This document shows positions 22,270 through 33,400 of a stretch of DNA of 64,000 nucleotides, in pieces. Location of the stretch: NCBI GenBank assembly GCA_933228895.1, contig OW121848.1, forward strand, positions 162,208,688 to 162,272,687. Reading direction: 5' to 3'. The DNA comes from Platycnemis pennipes (Eukaryota; Arthropoda; Insecta; Odonata; Platycnemididae). Each line of letters begins with the position of its first letter. The stretch's first letter is position 1. The position numbers were made by a program, and so were the translations under genes. The notes under the pieces are model-generated. The model was not told the DNA's origin. It searched no databases and worked only from the letters and a program-made list of their open reading frames with translations.

Positions 22270-23230
22270 GGGAATAGCTTAGCAAGGATGTAGATACAAT
22301 GGTGCGATAAATGGCAGTTAGAAATAAACCTTAACGAGTGGTTCGCTATTAATTTTTGGAAGAGGAAGAATTCGATAGAGCGACTCTATAACATTAGTGA
22401 CACTAAAATCGAAAGCGTTGAAACCATAAGGTAAGGTGTAACAATCACTAAAGATTTATCGCGGGGAAGACACATAAGGGAAATATGCGGCCGAGCGAAG
22501 AGAAAGCTAGGATTTATAAAAAGAGTACTTGGGAAATGTGATGATAAGACAAAAGAGCGATGTTACTTTTCTCTAGGAATTGGTGCTTTCCCGGCGTATC
22601 TGCTTCAAGAAGTTTTCTCTAGTTAGGACCCACCTCGAGTATGCTGCCAGTGTATGAGATCCTAATGAATTATGTTTGATCAGAGAACTAGACAGAGTGC
22701 AGCGTAGAGTAGCTAGTTTCGTTTAAAGGTATTACAATAGGTATAGCGGTGTATCAGAATCAAAACAAGAATTAGGTAGGAATTCTTTATCAGTAGGTTA
22801 AAATACAGATTAAATCTATTACAGAAATTTCAAACGGATGGATTTTCTGAAGATGTTAGATATATATTAAAAACACCAGCGTATTATGCTAGATTCTATC
22901 AGATAAATAAGATTAGAGAGATAGATTGTCCTACCAATACATTTCAAATGCCATTTTCCCCGTACTATTAGAGCACACAATAGGCAGTATATCAAAAGGA
23001 TAGGTATGCAAAATTTAGTATGAGTAGTCTGTAGTGCATGATGCATGTATTATCAACCAATTCCTTTATTACTTTGTAGATACTAACTTTCTAGCTGCAT
23101 GTGATCCTATTATGTAGCATGCTTCCATGCAGTAGCCTAGTTGCATGTCAACAGTGCATGTTTTGGTGATATTTACTCCCTGCCACACACCCTCGAGGTG
23201 CCTTGGAGGGAATCGCGTAGATGTAAACGT
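22270..23230 (+). mobile_element. LINE family B copy: RT C-terminal remnant plus 3' tail
   Basis: Broken translation gives GVTITKDLSRGRHIREICGR, AKRKLGFIKRVLGKCDDK, then an R-P-x-L-E-Y-A-A-S-V-type block (about 22628), RELDRVQRRVASFV and the end of the coding region with an F-P-R-T-I/L-like element at about 22955. The 3' UTR (22990-23230) has GCATGTGATCCTATTATGTA, CCATGCAGTAGCCTAGTTGC, CTCCCTGCCACACACCCTCG and a GTAGATGTAAACG end. The region is the C-terminal post-RT part of the same LINE group as family A but with a different UTR. Multiple stops show it is dead. Its 3' end and flank are duplicated in inverse orientation at 19.9-20.3 kb. Confidence 0.8.
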
Positions 23231-23689
23231 AAATTGGCATAAGTAATCTGCAGCACCCGAGAACGGAAGCTTTACAAAATCCTAGTAGTTAGCACTTTTG
23301 ATTGTCAGGAAGTGCGAGAAACCGGGGATTGTGAATTGCTGATCAAATATAAGCTCGGGATACAAATTCCTCGCATTTAAGCAGATATTCCTTAGGAAGA
23401 GGATCGCCCCAATCTAATTTTAATTATCGGAGAGACTGAATTTAGCATTTGGGCCAAGAAACAACGGGAGATGAAACTCCATTAGAATAGACGGTTCTCA
23501 CAATTTTAGAGAGACGCATTCTTTTAGACGTCACGCCAGAATCAAAGTGCACATAATGCGAGAAAAACATTTTGGTCGACTAAAACATACCGCAGACTAT
23601 CTAGGAGGAATCTTTGTTCCCCTCGAAATACGATGGAACCTCACACTCATCTTCCAGGGGGTTACACAATAGCTACAGGGAATGGCTTG

Positions 23690-23852
23690 CTCATTTTCCA
23701 TGCAGATATTAATCATCTATCTGCATGTGACCCTATTTTATAACATGTTTCCATGTAGTAGCCTAATTGCATGTCAATGGTGCACGTTTGGTGATCTTCA
23801 CCCCCTGCCACACACCCTCGCGGTGGCTTGCAGGGTATCGCGTAGATGTTTA
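23690..23852 (+). mobile_element. LINE family B 3' tail
   Basis: CATCTATCTGCATGTGACCC, ATGTTTCCATGTAGTAGCC, CACCCCCTGCCACACACCC, TCGCGGTGGCTTGCAGGGTA and a TCGCGTAGATGT end. 5'-truncated. It has the GCTTGCAGGG form rather than the CCTTGGAGGG form of the duplicated B copies. Confidence 0.8.
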
Positions 23853-23954
23853 TTATTGCAATTCGCATGGCTAATAAACCGACATCGATGTGGGTCTATG
23901 CTTCATTCAGTAAAGAAATCATTATGTGTTGGTGACTGTAGATGAAGGAATCCG

Positions 23955-25170
23955 CCTAAATTTAATTATTTAATGGCTTTAATTTGCAACGCTGAGGCGT
24001 CTGACATGAACTCCGTTCCTGAGGCATTGTAATCGACGAACGCATCAATGAGCAGGGCTTAAGTGGCCAAAGTAAAAGATCAATCTTAATCGTCGGCTAG
24101 ATGATGGAGAACTCCAATACCCAGAAATGGAAAAGAAATCACCCCATAGGTGACTATGTTCAGTTCAAGCTCTTTTATCGAATCACTTGAATTTTCTCGG
24201 GAACTAAACGAGATGTTTCTTTTTTCTCAGTTTATTTCTACGAGTTGACCGGTTTCGTCACCACTGCCTCTTCCGCCTCCCTCCTCTCCCCCCCCCTTTT
24301 AAAAATTGTATATATTCTGCCACTTGCATACTCATTTACCTGATGATGTCGCCTATGCGACGAAACCGGCCGACTTGTAGAAATAAACTGTGAAAAAAGT
24401 ACCTTCTCATTTAATTCCTTAAAATGGATTTTCACAAAGTAAAGCCTGAAATCATCGAGTTTATTGAATTTTCTCGACACAACGTGTGCTGAAATCGCCA
24501 ATGATTGGGATTGATTTGAATCTGGCGATACATCTTTACGATGTCGCTGTAAATGTGATTTGGCATGGATTCGCAATGTTATGAATGTGTCAAAGATTTT
24601 ATGGAGTTTTGGACCCGAGAAAAGCGATATGCCCGTCGAAGAACGCGCAGAGGCGTCCAATGCACCCTCGATTTCAAATTTCCTGGCATGGATTTAATCA
24701 CATAGTGATGGGGAATCAAGCAAGCGCCAGACTCGCCTAGGACGTGTGCGAAAGGTATTCGTTTTCGGACAAAAAATGACTGTGTTATTCTTATAACTGC
24801 GGCTTCCGACGCAGGCTTGCCCCCGTACTAAACCATCTCCGCGCATGGGCGTACGATTTACCTAACAAAGAGAGAACGTTTATGAAAGGTAAAGACGCCG
24901 TTTTATCTGCCCGTATCATACCTACGATGGGTTTGTAAGCTGAACATTTCACACTCTAGATCCTCTGGATCTTTACTGGGTTCAGTTAACGCTTCTCCTA
25001 ATTCCCAAAAACGCTTTACTAAACTCAGTAGAGGGATTTCCTCACCATTAGTACAGGACACTTGGATAGAAGGAATTGACGATGCCGTCAATACGCTATC
25101 CGTTAAAACCATCCAAAAATGGTATGAAAGTCATTTAAATCATTAGTATGGGATGTCTTCCGACCACCTA
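23955..25170 (-). pseudogene. BEL/Pao LTR-retrotransposon pol remnant
   Basis: Minus-strand reading from 25170 down gives the polyprotein in correct BEL/Pao order. The end of the aspartic protease region reads HTIFGW. The linker reads IPSIQVSCTNGEEIPLLSLV then RFWELGEALTEPSKDPEDLE. LPFINVLSLLGKSYAHARRW follows after one frame change. Reverse transcriptase begins with DASARSSTGISLFSGPKLH and SDIVKMYRQIQINPNHWRFQ. After an inserted element (24200-24463) it continues with IKELELNIVTYGVISFPFLG, VLHHLADD, and LLIDAFVDYNASGTEF. The catalytic box that should end in two Asp reads F-V-D-Y, so the second Asp is lost. Stops and frameshifts confirm inactivity. No LTRs, RNase H or integrase were found. 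Confidence 0.8.
24200..24463 (+). mobile_element. Small inverted-repeat element with hammerhead-like hairpin, nested in BEL/Pao
   Basis: A 264-bp insertion flanked by a 13-bp target duplication TTGAATTTTCTCG (24187-24199 and 24464-24476). Removing it restores BEL/Pao colinearity. The left arm (24228-24259, CAGTTTATTTCTACGAG...ACCGGTTTCGTC) is the inverse of the right arm (24359-24390, GACGAAACCGG...TAGAAATAAACTG). Just inside the right arm lies CTGATGA (24340-24346), one unpaired T, a GTCGC/GCGAC stem with loop CTAT, then GAAAC. A tail of about 70 bp follows the right arm. No coding capacity. The layout matches the element at 50.05-50.24 kb. Confidence 0.75.
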
Positions 25171-25304
25171 GAGTAGCTTGGGAAGGTCTTTCCGTAAAGT
25201 TATATCAACTGATGAGGGTGAGTTGAAAATAATGTTCGCAAGGAAAAGATGAGAAAAGCTTTCTCGTAGGGAAGCAAATAATGGTACCGTAGGGAGGTCT
25301 CCTT

Positions 25305-25415
25305 CATCTACATCTACATAATACCCTGCTGGCCACCATAAAGGTGTGTTGCAGGAGGTGAATTCACTTCAATGCATTTCATATCATGCATAAAAAAGGA
25401 TTAGCAATAATATTG
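25305..25415 (-). mobile_element. LINE family A 3' tail, minus strand
   Basis: CATCTACATCTACATAATAC, CCTGCTGGCCACCATAAAGG, TGTGTTGCAGGAGGTGAATT, ATATCATGCATAAAAAAGG: a reverse-complement family A terminus truncated within the UTR. Confidence 0.8.
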
Positions 25416-25600
25416 TAGGCATACGGGGCTGATGTCACGGCTCGGACCCTTCTGTTCTACCGGGCCGGGACAAGCCTTACGCATAAGTAATTAAATTGAA
25501 TAAAAATAGGAAAGAAGGAAGAAATCAACAAGGAAAAAAATGCAAAGAGCGGTGAAGAAGGAGCAAAGGAAGGGGGAAATGAATGGAAGTAAAAACTTAC

Positions 25601-25711
25601 TCCCGTCAGCTTGTCGTTCGCCTCCGCCATCTGGCCCTCGCTGACGCGAAATTTGCGCTCCTGCAAGCAACCACTCTCCGACGAATACTTTCCGAAGACT
25701 GCCTCGTCTCC
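25601..25711 (-). CDS. Candidate host exon, 111 bp, function unknown
   Basis: On the minus strand an acceptor (ATTGCTCTGGTTCCAG) precedes exactly 37 open codons ending at GGA followed by GTAAGTTTTT, a strong donor. The exon is symmetric (phase 0 in and out). It encodes GDEAVFGKYSSESGCLQERK followed by FRVSEGQMAEANDKLTG. Codon third positions are mostly G/C, unlike the AT-rich surroundings, and the composition is that of a normal soluble protein. No transposon family is recognised, and I cannot name the protein. The open frame extends beyond both splice sites only into Phe/Ser/Pro-rich translations of pyrimidine tracts, which supports the proposed boundaries. Confidence 0.45.
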
Positions 25712-25959
25712 CTGGAACCAGAGCAATACCGAAATCTGAACTGGTGCTCTCTCTCTCAGCACGCACACACAAAACAAAAACGATGCGAAATGCAGGACGG
25801 GAGAAAGGGAGGGAGGGAGGTCGAATAGAAAAAGAAACTTGGGAAAACCAAAGAAAGAAATAAAATAGATCTGTCCCGGCGCATACAAAAAACTGGTCTA
25901 AACTTCACAATTACGAAAGATAAACAAGCAAAGCAAGCATGCATTATGATGATGTTAGT

Positions 25960-26115
25960 TGGATTAGCTTAAAGCCCTTAAACCAACATGCAACTACCTA
26001 TGCTATCCATTGATACACTCGTATTTATGCTATTGGATATATTTACGGTTGCTCAATTTTACATATTTACAGCTGCATATTGATATTCTCAATTGTACAA
26101 GGAAAAAATATAAAT
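25960..26115 (-). mobile_element. LINE family A fragment, minus strand (coding end)
   Basis: AACCAACATGCAACTACC, ATCCATTGATACACTCGTAT and TCAATTGTACAAGGAAAAAA match the coding-end/UTR junction of family A in reverse. The terminal microsatellite end is absent, and the match is interrupted by an extra TTTACATATTTACAGCTGC stretch. Confidence 0.65.
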
Positions 26116-26119
26116 GGGA

Positions 26120-27140
26120 AGGGTTAAAACAATAATGTGAGGAGGAAATATGGCAGGGACGGTGAGCTCGCCTTGCTTCTTGCATCTGACCAGCGCTGGC
26201 GAATTAACCTACGTCGGGAGACATGCTGGGGACCTCGCGCTGGGTCAACTAAAGACGAACTGACCACAAACCCAAAAACGAACGCCCGCCTCCTCTTCGG
26301 GCTTGAACTACGAAAGTTTCTCGCAGCAATAACTATAATAAAACAATAACAAGTGAATCCCGATGTGCGCCTAAGGAAGAAATTTAAAAAGATGGAAGGT
26401 ATGGAAACTCATACATAGGCCTACCTTCCATGGCGCGAACACACCTTTTAGGGTTTTAAATGCTCGCCTTATAAAATCTGCTTTTCGTTAAACGCCAATC
26501 AGTGATCCTCCAGCTGTTATGGGTAAAATATCATACCACTCAATAATTGAATATGGATAGGGAAGGGAACCTAAAAAGGCAATTCAAATGAAGCAATCGC
26601 GATGGTTAAATGCGAAAACTTTATGGCTTTCCGTGAAAGAAGCAAGCAGCCCCGTGTAACTACTAAGTACTACAACTATCATTCTCTTCGCCTATTCTTA
26701 CGACTTTTTTTTTCAAATTTCCAGCATGAAGCATTCATGCCGTTCATATTTACCTATCATTTCAAAACATATAATTATTATCTTCGAGAAACCGTATAAA
26801 GAAGGGTAATTTAGGTAGAAAAATCAATATGGAAAAAACATATAATTTAAATTAAATATCAAAATAAAAATACATAATTTAAGCCCCAATAATGAATATC
26901 GGCTTACTTTTACGCATAATCATTTTAGAAAGAGTTCGCTTTGTAATGTGAAATACCGTGCGTAACCAAATCGTATTAAATAATATAAAAATTATTAGAA
27001 ATGAGTCGATGAAGATAAAGTTTATCAAGGTAAAACTACAATATTACGGCAATGTGCATACCTATATTAACGTCCATGGTGTTTTGGGCGGGTAGAATTC
27101 AATAACAAACGAATAGTTAACATTTTAAACATTCTTTAAA
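26120..27140. other. Anonymous AT-rich DNA
   Basis: The GC-richer patch at 26150-26300 has open frames but no recognisable domain. Otherwise nothing is seen. Confidence 0.3.
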
Positions 27141-27144
27141 TACA

Positions 27145-27735
27145 CGTAAATTGCCACGCGAAAAAATTCATCTGGACCGGGAATCGAACCACGGACCTTT
27201 GGCTTTCCGGGCCACTGCACAGACCACTACGCTACCCAGGATCCCTTATTCGCGTGGCAATTTTACCGAGGTTCAGGTACTAGATGTTGAGCTCTTGCGG
27301 TCCATCAAGGATGGCAACGCAAGGGAGACTGGGCTTCAAGGAAGCCACTACCAAAGATGAACCCCATCCAGCGCTAAAGCCGCGCTTGGCGGTAAATGTA
27401 AGATATTTCAATGCTGCCACGTGAACGGCGGTGAAATTCACGTAAATTGCCATGCGAAAAAATTTTGGTAAAACAAATCTTTGGTAGTGGCTTCCTTGAA
27501 GCCCAGTCTCCCTTGCGTTGCCATCCTTGATGGACCGCAAGGGCTCAACATCTAGTACCTGAACCTCGGTAAAATTGCCATGTGAATTAGGGATCCTGGG
27601 GAAGCGTAGTGGTCTGCGCAGTGGCCCGGAAAGCCAAAGGTTCGTGGTTCGATTCCCGGTCCAGGTGAATTTTTTCGCATGGAAATTTACGTGAATTTCA
27701 CCGCCGTTCACGCGGCAGCATTGAAATATCTTACA
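27145..27735. mobile_element. Inverted pair of tRNA-derived SINE-like units
   Basis: Two diverged copies face away from each other. The left unit (minus) has B box GGTTCGATTCC at 27180-27190 and an A-box-like TAGCGTAGTGGT. The right unit (plus) has GAAGCGTAGTGGTCTG at 27601 and the same B box at 27646-27656. Between them, and also inverted, are shared blocks such as GGTCCATCAAGGATGGCAAC, AGGGAGACTGGGCTTCAAGG and AGGTTCAGGTACTAGATG. Outside the B boxes both arms carry the CGC-TGG/ATGG-AAATTTACGTG motif. The whole forms an approximately 590-bp palindrome. A true tRNA gene is unlikely because the tRNA-like parts lack a normal acceptor stem and are embedded in repeated sequence. Confidence 0.65.
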
Positions 27736-27739
27736 TTCT

Positions 27740-28180
27740 TTAAATACTTTTTGAGTACCTTTCATCAAATAATTTGCGCTAAAAGGAACCAAATATAACG
27801 AGAATAAAATCAAATAAACTTTGTTCTTCCACACTATTCATTTGGTACAGCCAGACTAGTTTCAAAACTGCCGTGTCATTCTCAAGGGTCAATATCTTTT
27901 TTGAAACTTCTGTCGTACAAAATCCATGGGTTGCTAGAAATGCCCATTGGAAAATTCATTCTCTCGTACCAGATAGTAAGAGAAAATTGGCCAATAATGA
28001 CTTGCGAGTGAAAAAAGAAGACCTCCTCCAGTAACAACGGAAAAGGGAAGGCCTGACTGACTGTAGGGAGTGGGACGGTGGTGAGCTACGCAGATGTCAT
28101 TATATAGCAGCAAGACCTGCCGAGTGAAGAAAGAGCGAGGCTTTGTTGAAACGGGCTGAGGCCTACTTGTTTTGGAGACC
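27740..28180. other. Intergenic DNA, no feature recognised
   Basis: Nothing supported; purine-rich towards the right end. Confidence 0.3.
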
Positions 28181-28312
28181 ATGGACATACAGGGGGTGAC
28201 AGAGCAGGGATCTCTCGAGATACAGATGGAGAAAGTGCAGATGGAGAAGATGCAGTGGAAGGACAGCCTACGGGAAGAAGAAGAATGGCAGGAAAAGGCA
28301 GCGAAGAAGTGA
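28181..28312 (+). CDS. Possible small ORF, 43 codons
   Basis: ATG in a strong context (GAGACCATGG) opens a 43-codon frame starting MDIQGVTEQGSLEIQ and ending WQEKAAKK before TGA. It is Glu/Gln/Lys-rich and would form a charged helix. The surrounding DNA is purine-rich, which by itself yields such peptides on the plus strand. No homologue is recognised. Confidence 0.2.
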   Translation: MDIQGVTEQGSLEIQMEKVQMEKMQWKDSLREEEEWQEKAAKK

Positions 28313-28369
28313 AAGGGAGAAAAACTGAAAGTTTCCTTTCTTTCATTTTGTTCCGAACGAGAAGAAGCT

Positions 28370-28460
28370 CTCCATGGGTGTTCTCAATTCTGTTTCCGCA
28401 CTAATAGGCGCTTCAGACCGGAAGGAAAGGTATAAGGATAGGAATGGAAGGGACGGGGGC
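28370..28460 (+). repeat. Single copy of the 6.3-kb tandem repeat unit
   Basis: CATGGGTGTTCTCAATTCTG, TTTCCGCACTAATAGGCGC and TTCAGACCGGAAGGAAAGG match the core of the repeat at 6313-6625. It lies inside a purine-rich stretch. Confidence 0.65.
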
Positions 28461-29930
28461 CATCAACGAGAAGAAGCTAGTTATATGCGAGAAAATAGCG
28501 AGCGAAAATAACAGCGAGGAGCGGAGTCTTGTGAATGGGGAGATATTGGCGTGGTGAATAAAAAAGCAAGGAGTAGTTGACTGTTTCCAGATCCTGCCTT
28601 CCAGTGGATGAAGTGAGCAGCCAGGAAAATATTGCTGAAGGAAAGTGAAAAAGTGTGGAGATGGACTGAAGGGAGCGTTGCCTGGACGCACAATAGCAGA
28701 GATGTAAGAGGAGGAGAGTACTTTCGATTCTACAGCAGAAGTTGAACTGCCTTCTGTTAGGAAATAAAGGAAGAAGGAAATGGAAGGGAATGATGGGAAA
28801 TAGTTTCACCCACATTTTTCTCAAAAGTAGACTGGGGACATAGAGTTGTAATAAGGAAAATTATTGACAGAAATATTGACAGATATTGGCTTCCCAAGTT
28901 TGAGGATGGGATGGTAAACGCCATAACCCGTTCCCCGCCTTTCGCCGGCTCGTAAGTAGCGACTTTATAAGTTTATTTGGGAACATTTCGTACTTGGAAG
29001 GCAAAGAGATAAATTCTACTACAGAGTTCAAAGGAGAATCACCTCATTGAAAATAGGCGTTGGAGATGAATTCTGTTCATTATCACTGAAATGCATATAT
29101 TCACTGAAATGATTTGCTAATGCAGTGTCGAGGATTTTAGACGTCACGTTAAAGCTGCAATATCAAGATCAGCAACTGTTTGACGAAGTTTTACTGACGG
29201 GTTAGGGGACAAAAATGATGAGACCATGGAATTGGCTTTCCGCAGAATAAAACGAGAAAAAGGCCTGCGACAAGGATTCCGGCGGTGTGGAGTCAAGTAC
29301 TGGTAGAAGGAACAGGTAAGAGGATGCCGTGTATTATAAGGAGAGTGCAGCAGGCGTGAAACAGCTGGGTCCTTGCCGAATCACTGAGAACCGTTTAGTT
29401 ACCAAGTTCTAATTATGTTAATTTCAGGATTTTTGGGCTCCCGTTACATAGTTTTCAAATATTAAAAAATACAGATGAGTACTGGAGGAAAAAATATTCA
29501 TGTAATTAAATGAATGCTAGATTCTTTATTTACCTTATATCAATAGCTATTGCCTTTCTAGAGGTAGCATAATTGCACAGAGAAACGGTATTGTAGAAAC
29601 TTTTATAAAAAGTTAATGAGACGGAGAAAGGGAAGGAAGGCTAAGGATGTAAGACCCATTGCCACTTCACTTTTTTAAATGAGGAATGTAGTGGAAAAAA
29701 ACTGGAAAAGTGCGTTGTCACGAAACTGGTCGCATCTATTCGAGTGGATTTGAAGTCATAATTTCAGCATTTTATACCCTCCGGTACGAAGATTTGGAAG
29801 AAAACAAAAAACTTTTTAAGAGCATATTCTCCTTTAAAAGGCAGCAAAAACACTGGTAAATTAGTTTCACTTTGCTTCGCCTCCTACTTGTCTCCCCTAA
29901 AGTCATCAAAGGGAATGTGACTGTGAAAAG
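28461..29930. other. Intergenic DNA
   Basis: Purine-rich to about 28800, then mixed composition. No gene, repeat or RNA is supported. Confidence 0.3.
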
Positions 29931-29934
29931 ATGA

Positions 29935-30420
29935 AGAGGCAGTTCTGTTGCGCGGCTCTCCTCCCTTTACGCGCGCCGCGGCTTAATGCGGTGAAATCCA
30001 GCGCGAACAACGCCCCCGCATCACATCGCTAATATGAGTTGAGCGAGGAAAAATCCCTTTATGAATCCTCCCCCTCCAGCGCCGCCCGGCCGGGTGCGGT
30101 GTAGAGGAACCCTCGAAATCCCACGTGACAGTCGCCCATTGTGTGCGCAGGGGGAAGCGGGGGAATATTAAAAAATCCGGCCCGCTCATTGATCATCATT
30201 TAGCCACCGCGCATAGGAAGTAATTAGGGTGCCGCAGCCGCGTAGGGGCCGGAAGGAACGGGGGATGCTCCCCGGCGAAGGCGGAAGTCTCGTGTGCCCC
30301 GTGGCGGCGGTGGTAATTTGGCGTAGGGAGGGAACTGCGGCCAGCAGTTTCGATGGGTGGCCGGGAGAGAGCCAGCGAGCGGTTCGGTGCGGGAAGATTG
30401 TAGCGAATTAGGAAATAAAG
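29935..30420. other. GC-rich island
   Basis: CGCGCCGCGGC at the left and CCGGCCGGGTGCGG in the middle. It also contains AT-rich words such as TCATTGATCATC and AGTAATTAGGGTG embedded in high-GC sequence. Open frames on both strands are not protein-like. The mix of GC-rich core with homeodomain-type TAATTA words is compatible with a regulatory element, by inference only. Confidence 0.35.
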
Positions 30421-33400
30421 GGCTGCGCTTTCAATGATATATATATGTATGTATCCACCCTTGCCACCGGCTTATTCTAGACCTGAGATGCGAAGCCATT
30501 ACGTTTCAGTGCTCGTCCTTCGCCGAAAACGATTAGGGTGAAATAGATGCGGCCAATTAGGTACCGTGCTAACAAAATCATCAGCTGTAACCGTTTTGCG
30601 TGACCTCTCCACTGTGCCATGGGTTTGTTCACTTCATACTTTAATGACCTAAAGTGGACCTGGGATAATAAGATGTGCCTTCGTGATAACCTTCGTTTCG
30701 CAATGAGATGAAATTGAAAAGTCTAAAGAAGACTAAGAATATAAGACTCATTGTCACTCACCCTTGCAATTGCGGTGTGTTACATGATGCACAACTGGTA
30801 ATGACTCTGAGTAATATGCCAAATTCTCTGCGAAGCACATTAAGACATAAAAAATAAGAAATAAACAGAGGCATTAAAATTCCAGGTACGGATTACCCAA
30901 CGAAAATTCAACTAAATATCTAAATATATGAGGATATGATGCAAAATGCATGTAGGCCGATATTTACTCTTCTAATTCTTCGTAGCTGGTGATTGATGTC
31001 ATGTTATGTCCACTTTCTATTATGTTTTCATTGTAAATAATTTTTATGCATTGGTTACTCTAAATAATTCCTCAGGGACAGTTTAAAAAATTAATTTGAT
31101 GAAAAACACCTTATGGTCGGTTACTGCAGCGGTATTAGTATGTTTTTTTTAATTGCTATAGGAAATGAGGATACCAAGTTATTTTCATATAGTTGGTTTC
31201 ATCAAGAGTGCACTATTTCCTTGTTTTTCTAAACATCCTAAGTCATGATACAAACGATTGAGAAACGGCCATTACGAAGGCATTAAAGGAAAATTCAGTT
31301 GGGATCAAACAACAGGAAGCAATTGGCCGTTTGATCCAGCGCAAGAGGGAAATGAACCACTAATGTCCTCCAGGAATTCACCCACGATGAAGACCTTCAT
31401 CGCCGAAGGTCACCGTAGAACTGACTACTTGTTATATTGCCACCTGTCATAGACTGCCACTGGTACATTTTGTTGTATAATATGGTTTGCTCATATCGGT
31501 CTTTTTGGATTTTAATGCGGTTGACTTTCACTAAATTCTTAATTCCTCTGTTCCCATGCAGCTGCTGAATTAGTCACATTGAAATATTCAAGCAAATACG
31601 ACTCGGAAAAGTTTCTAAATATTTTCGTTGTTTATGAACCAGTTTTAACAACAAAATGCATTTAGATATTCCTTTGCATTGCCTACTTAATTGTTGGTAT
31701 GTTCGCGTCCTTTTTGATAGAAGAAAAACTGCAATCAACTTTTTTTAAAACCTTGCGGACCACGGATTTCCTCCACTTCACGACGACAGGATGATACCTT
31801 TAGATATATTCTAGAGACGCTGCTCAGCAAGACGACGTTTATACCGTCAAGCACATTAAATGAGACTGGTTCATGATTAAGTGATAATCATTTAATCTTA
31901 CTTCACTTACAATACTTCTAACATAAATAAGTAGAATACTTAAAACTGCAGAAGACATCATCGGAAAAAATAATAGTTTTTGATGAAATGGGAGGGACGG
32001 GAAAGACATTTTGATTGATTCCCTGGTCGGTTAATATGAAATCAAATGAAAAGATGAATTCATTAGAATAACTCCGTAATCACTGATTTTTTATCACTTT
32101 GGTACGAGGAGGAAGAGCTCATCGTTCCGAATTCCAATTTCCGATAAATTAAGAACATGCTGAAGGAAACGTTTGCACCATATAGGAAGGAACTGATTAG
32201 TCAAATGTTTTAAATAATATAACATTGTTTTTTTGCAATGAGTACCCTATCGTTTGCTAAGGTGAAATTGACGCTGTTAACCAACACTCTAAGGCATAAA
32301 ATTTAAGATAAATTAATGGTGTTATTAATAATTTCATTATCTACATATTTTCAACAGATTGTATCTGTGACTTATTGGCGCACAGTAGCTAATGAAGTCA
32401 GCGTATCGCTTAATTTCTCCAGTCAAGAATTCTTCTAATATTACAACAGTGGAAAAATGATCTCTCACTGCAAACAAGAGATGACTACTTTGATTGGAGA
32501 TAAACTAGATGAAGAATTTAAAGGACACTCCAAAATCGGGAACGTCACATTTAATGAAACGAAAAGCAACATTTAAGTTTCAGAGGAAATAGGCCAGATG
32601 ATTCACCATTTTTAAGTAACAATTGACATATTATACCTAAATGAACATCATATAAACCTCTGAAGTGTGTATAAGAGTCATTTTAAAGCCAAAGAACGAT
32701 ATCGTTGCAATCATCATTGATAATCGCTGACGATAAGGATACTAAGAAAAGAATCTTCATACGACTGAAAATAAAAGCGTTAGATATCAGAAACTACTTC
32801 ATCAGAACTTAAAACTGGATCATGCATATTTGTAGATTAATAATATTATTAAAAGTGGATTAATAATAGCAGTAGATAATAAATCGCTGGATATATTTGA
32901 AATTTAGTTCCACAGAGGAATTATGAAGATTGAATGCATCGGCCGGGATACAAAGAAGTCCTAAGAAGAGAGGAAAAAAGACAGCATATTCTTGGACGAT
33001 AGTTTTGAGTAATATGGTTGATACTTATTAAATTGACACTATAACTCGAACGGGATCAACGAGAAATAGGAAACAAAAGTCGGTTCAGTACAGGATTTGT
33101 ACTGCGAGGGAAAGAAAGTGTCATGAGGAAGAGACAGCGATCGGTAAGGATGGGAAGAGGAAGCAATTGAGGCCAAGTTTATGACGATGTGCTCGAACCT
33201 ATTTATTGGGACGTGACTCTGTTTCCTATCGAGTGGCAGCCACTGATGAAAGGATTGCGGCGTGGAGTGGGGGGGAGGGGGCGGAAGAACTTTACCCAGA
33301 TCCAAAGCACTACCCTACAAAATCCCGTAGCACGATTGAAGCCACGCCGGTGTAATTGGCCCACTGGACTCCTCCCTTCCAACAGGAATGCACAGAAAAG

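Noticed and set aside
25457..25888. Full 143-codon minus-strand ORF as a single protein
   Set aside because: Only the middle 37 codons look coding and these are bracketed by splice sites; the ends are translations of pyrimidine tracts.
27173..27245. tRNA gene on the minus strand
   Set aside because: The A and B boxes are good, but there is no convincing acceptor or anticodon stem, and the sequence is part of an inverted repeat, so a SINE origin is favoured.
31258..31452. 64-codon plus-strand frame
   Set aside because: Sequence is not low-complexity, but there is no splice context, homologue or conserved motif to support it.
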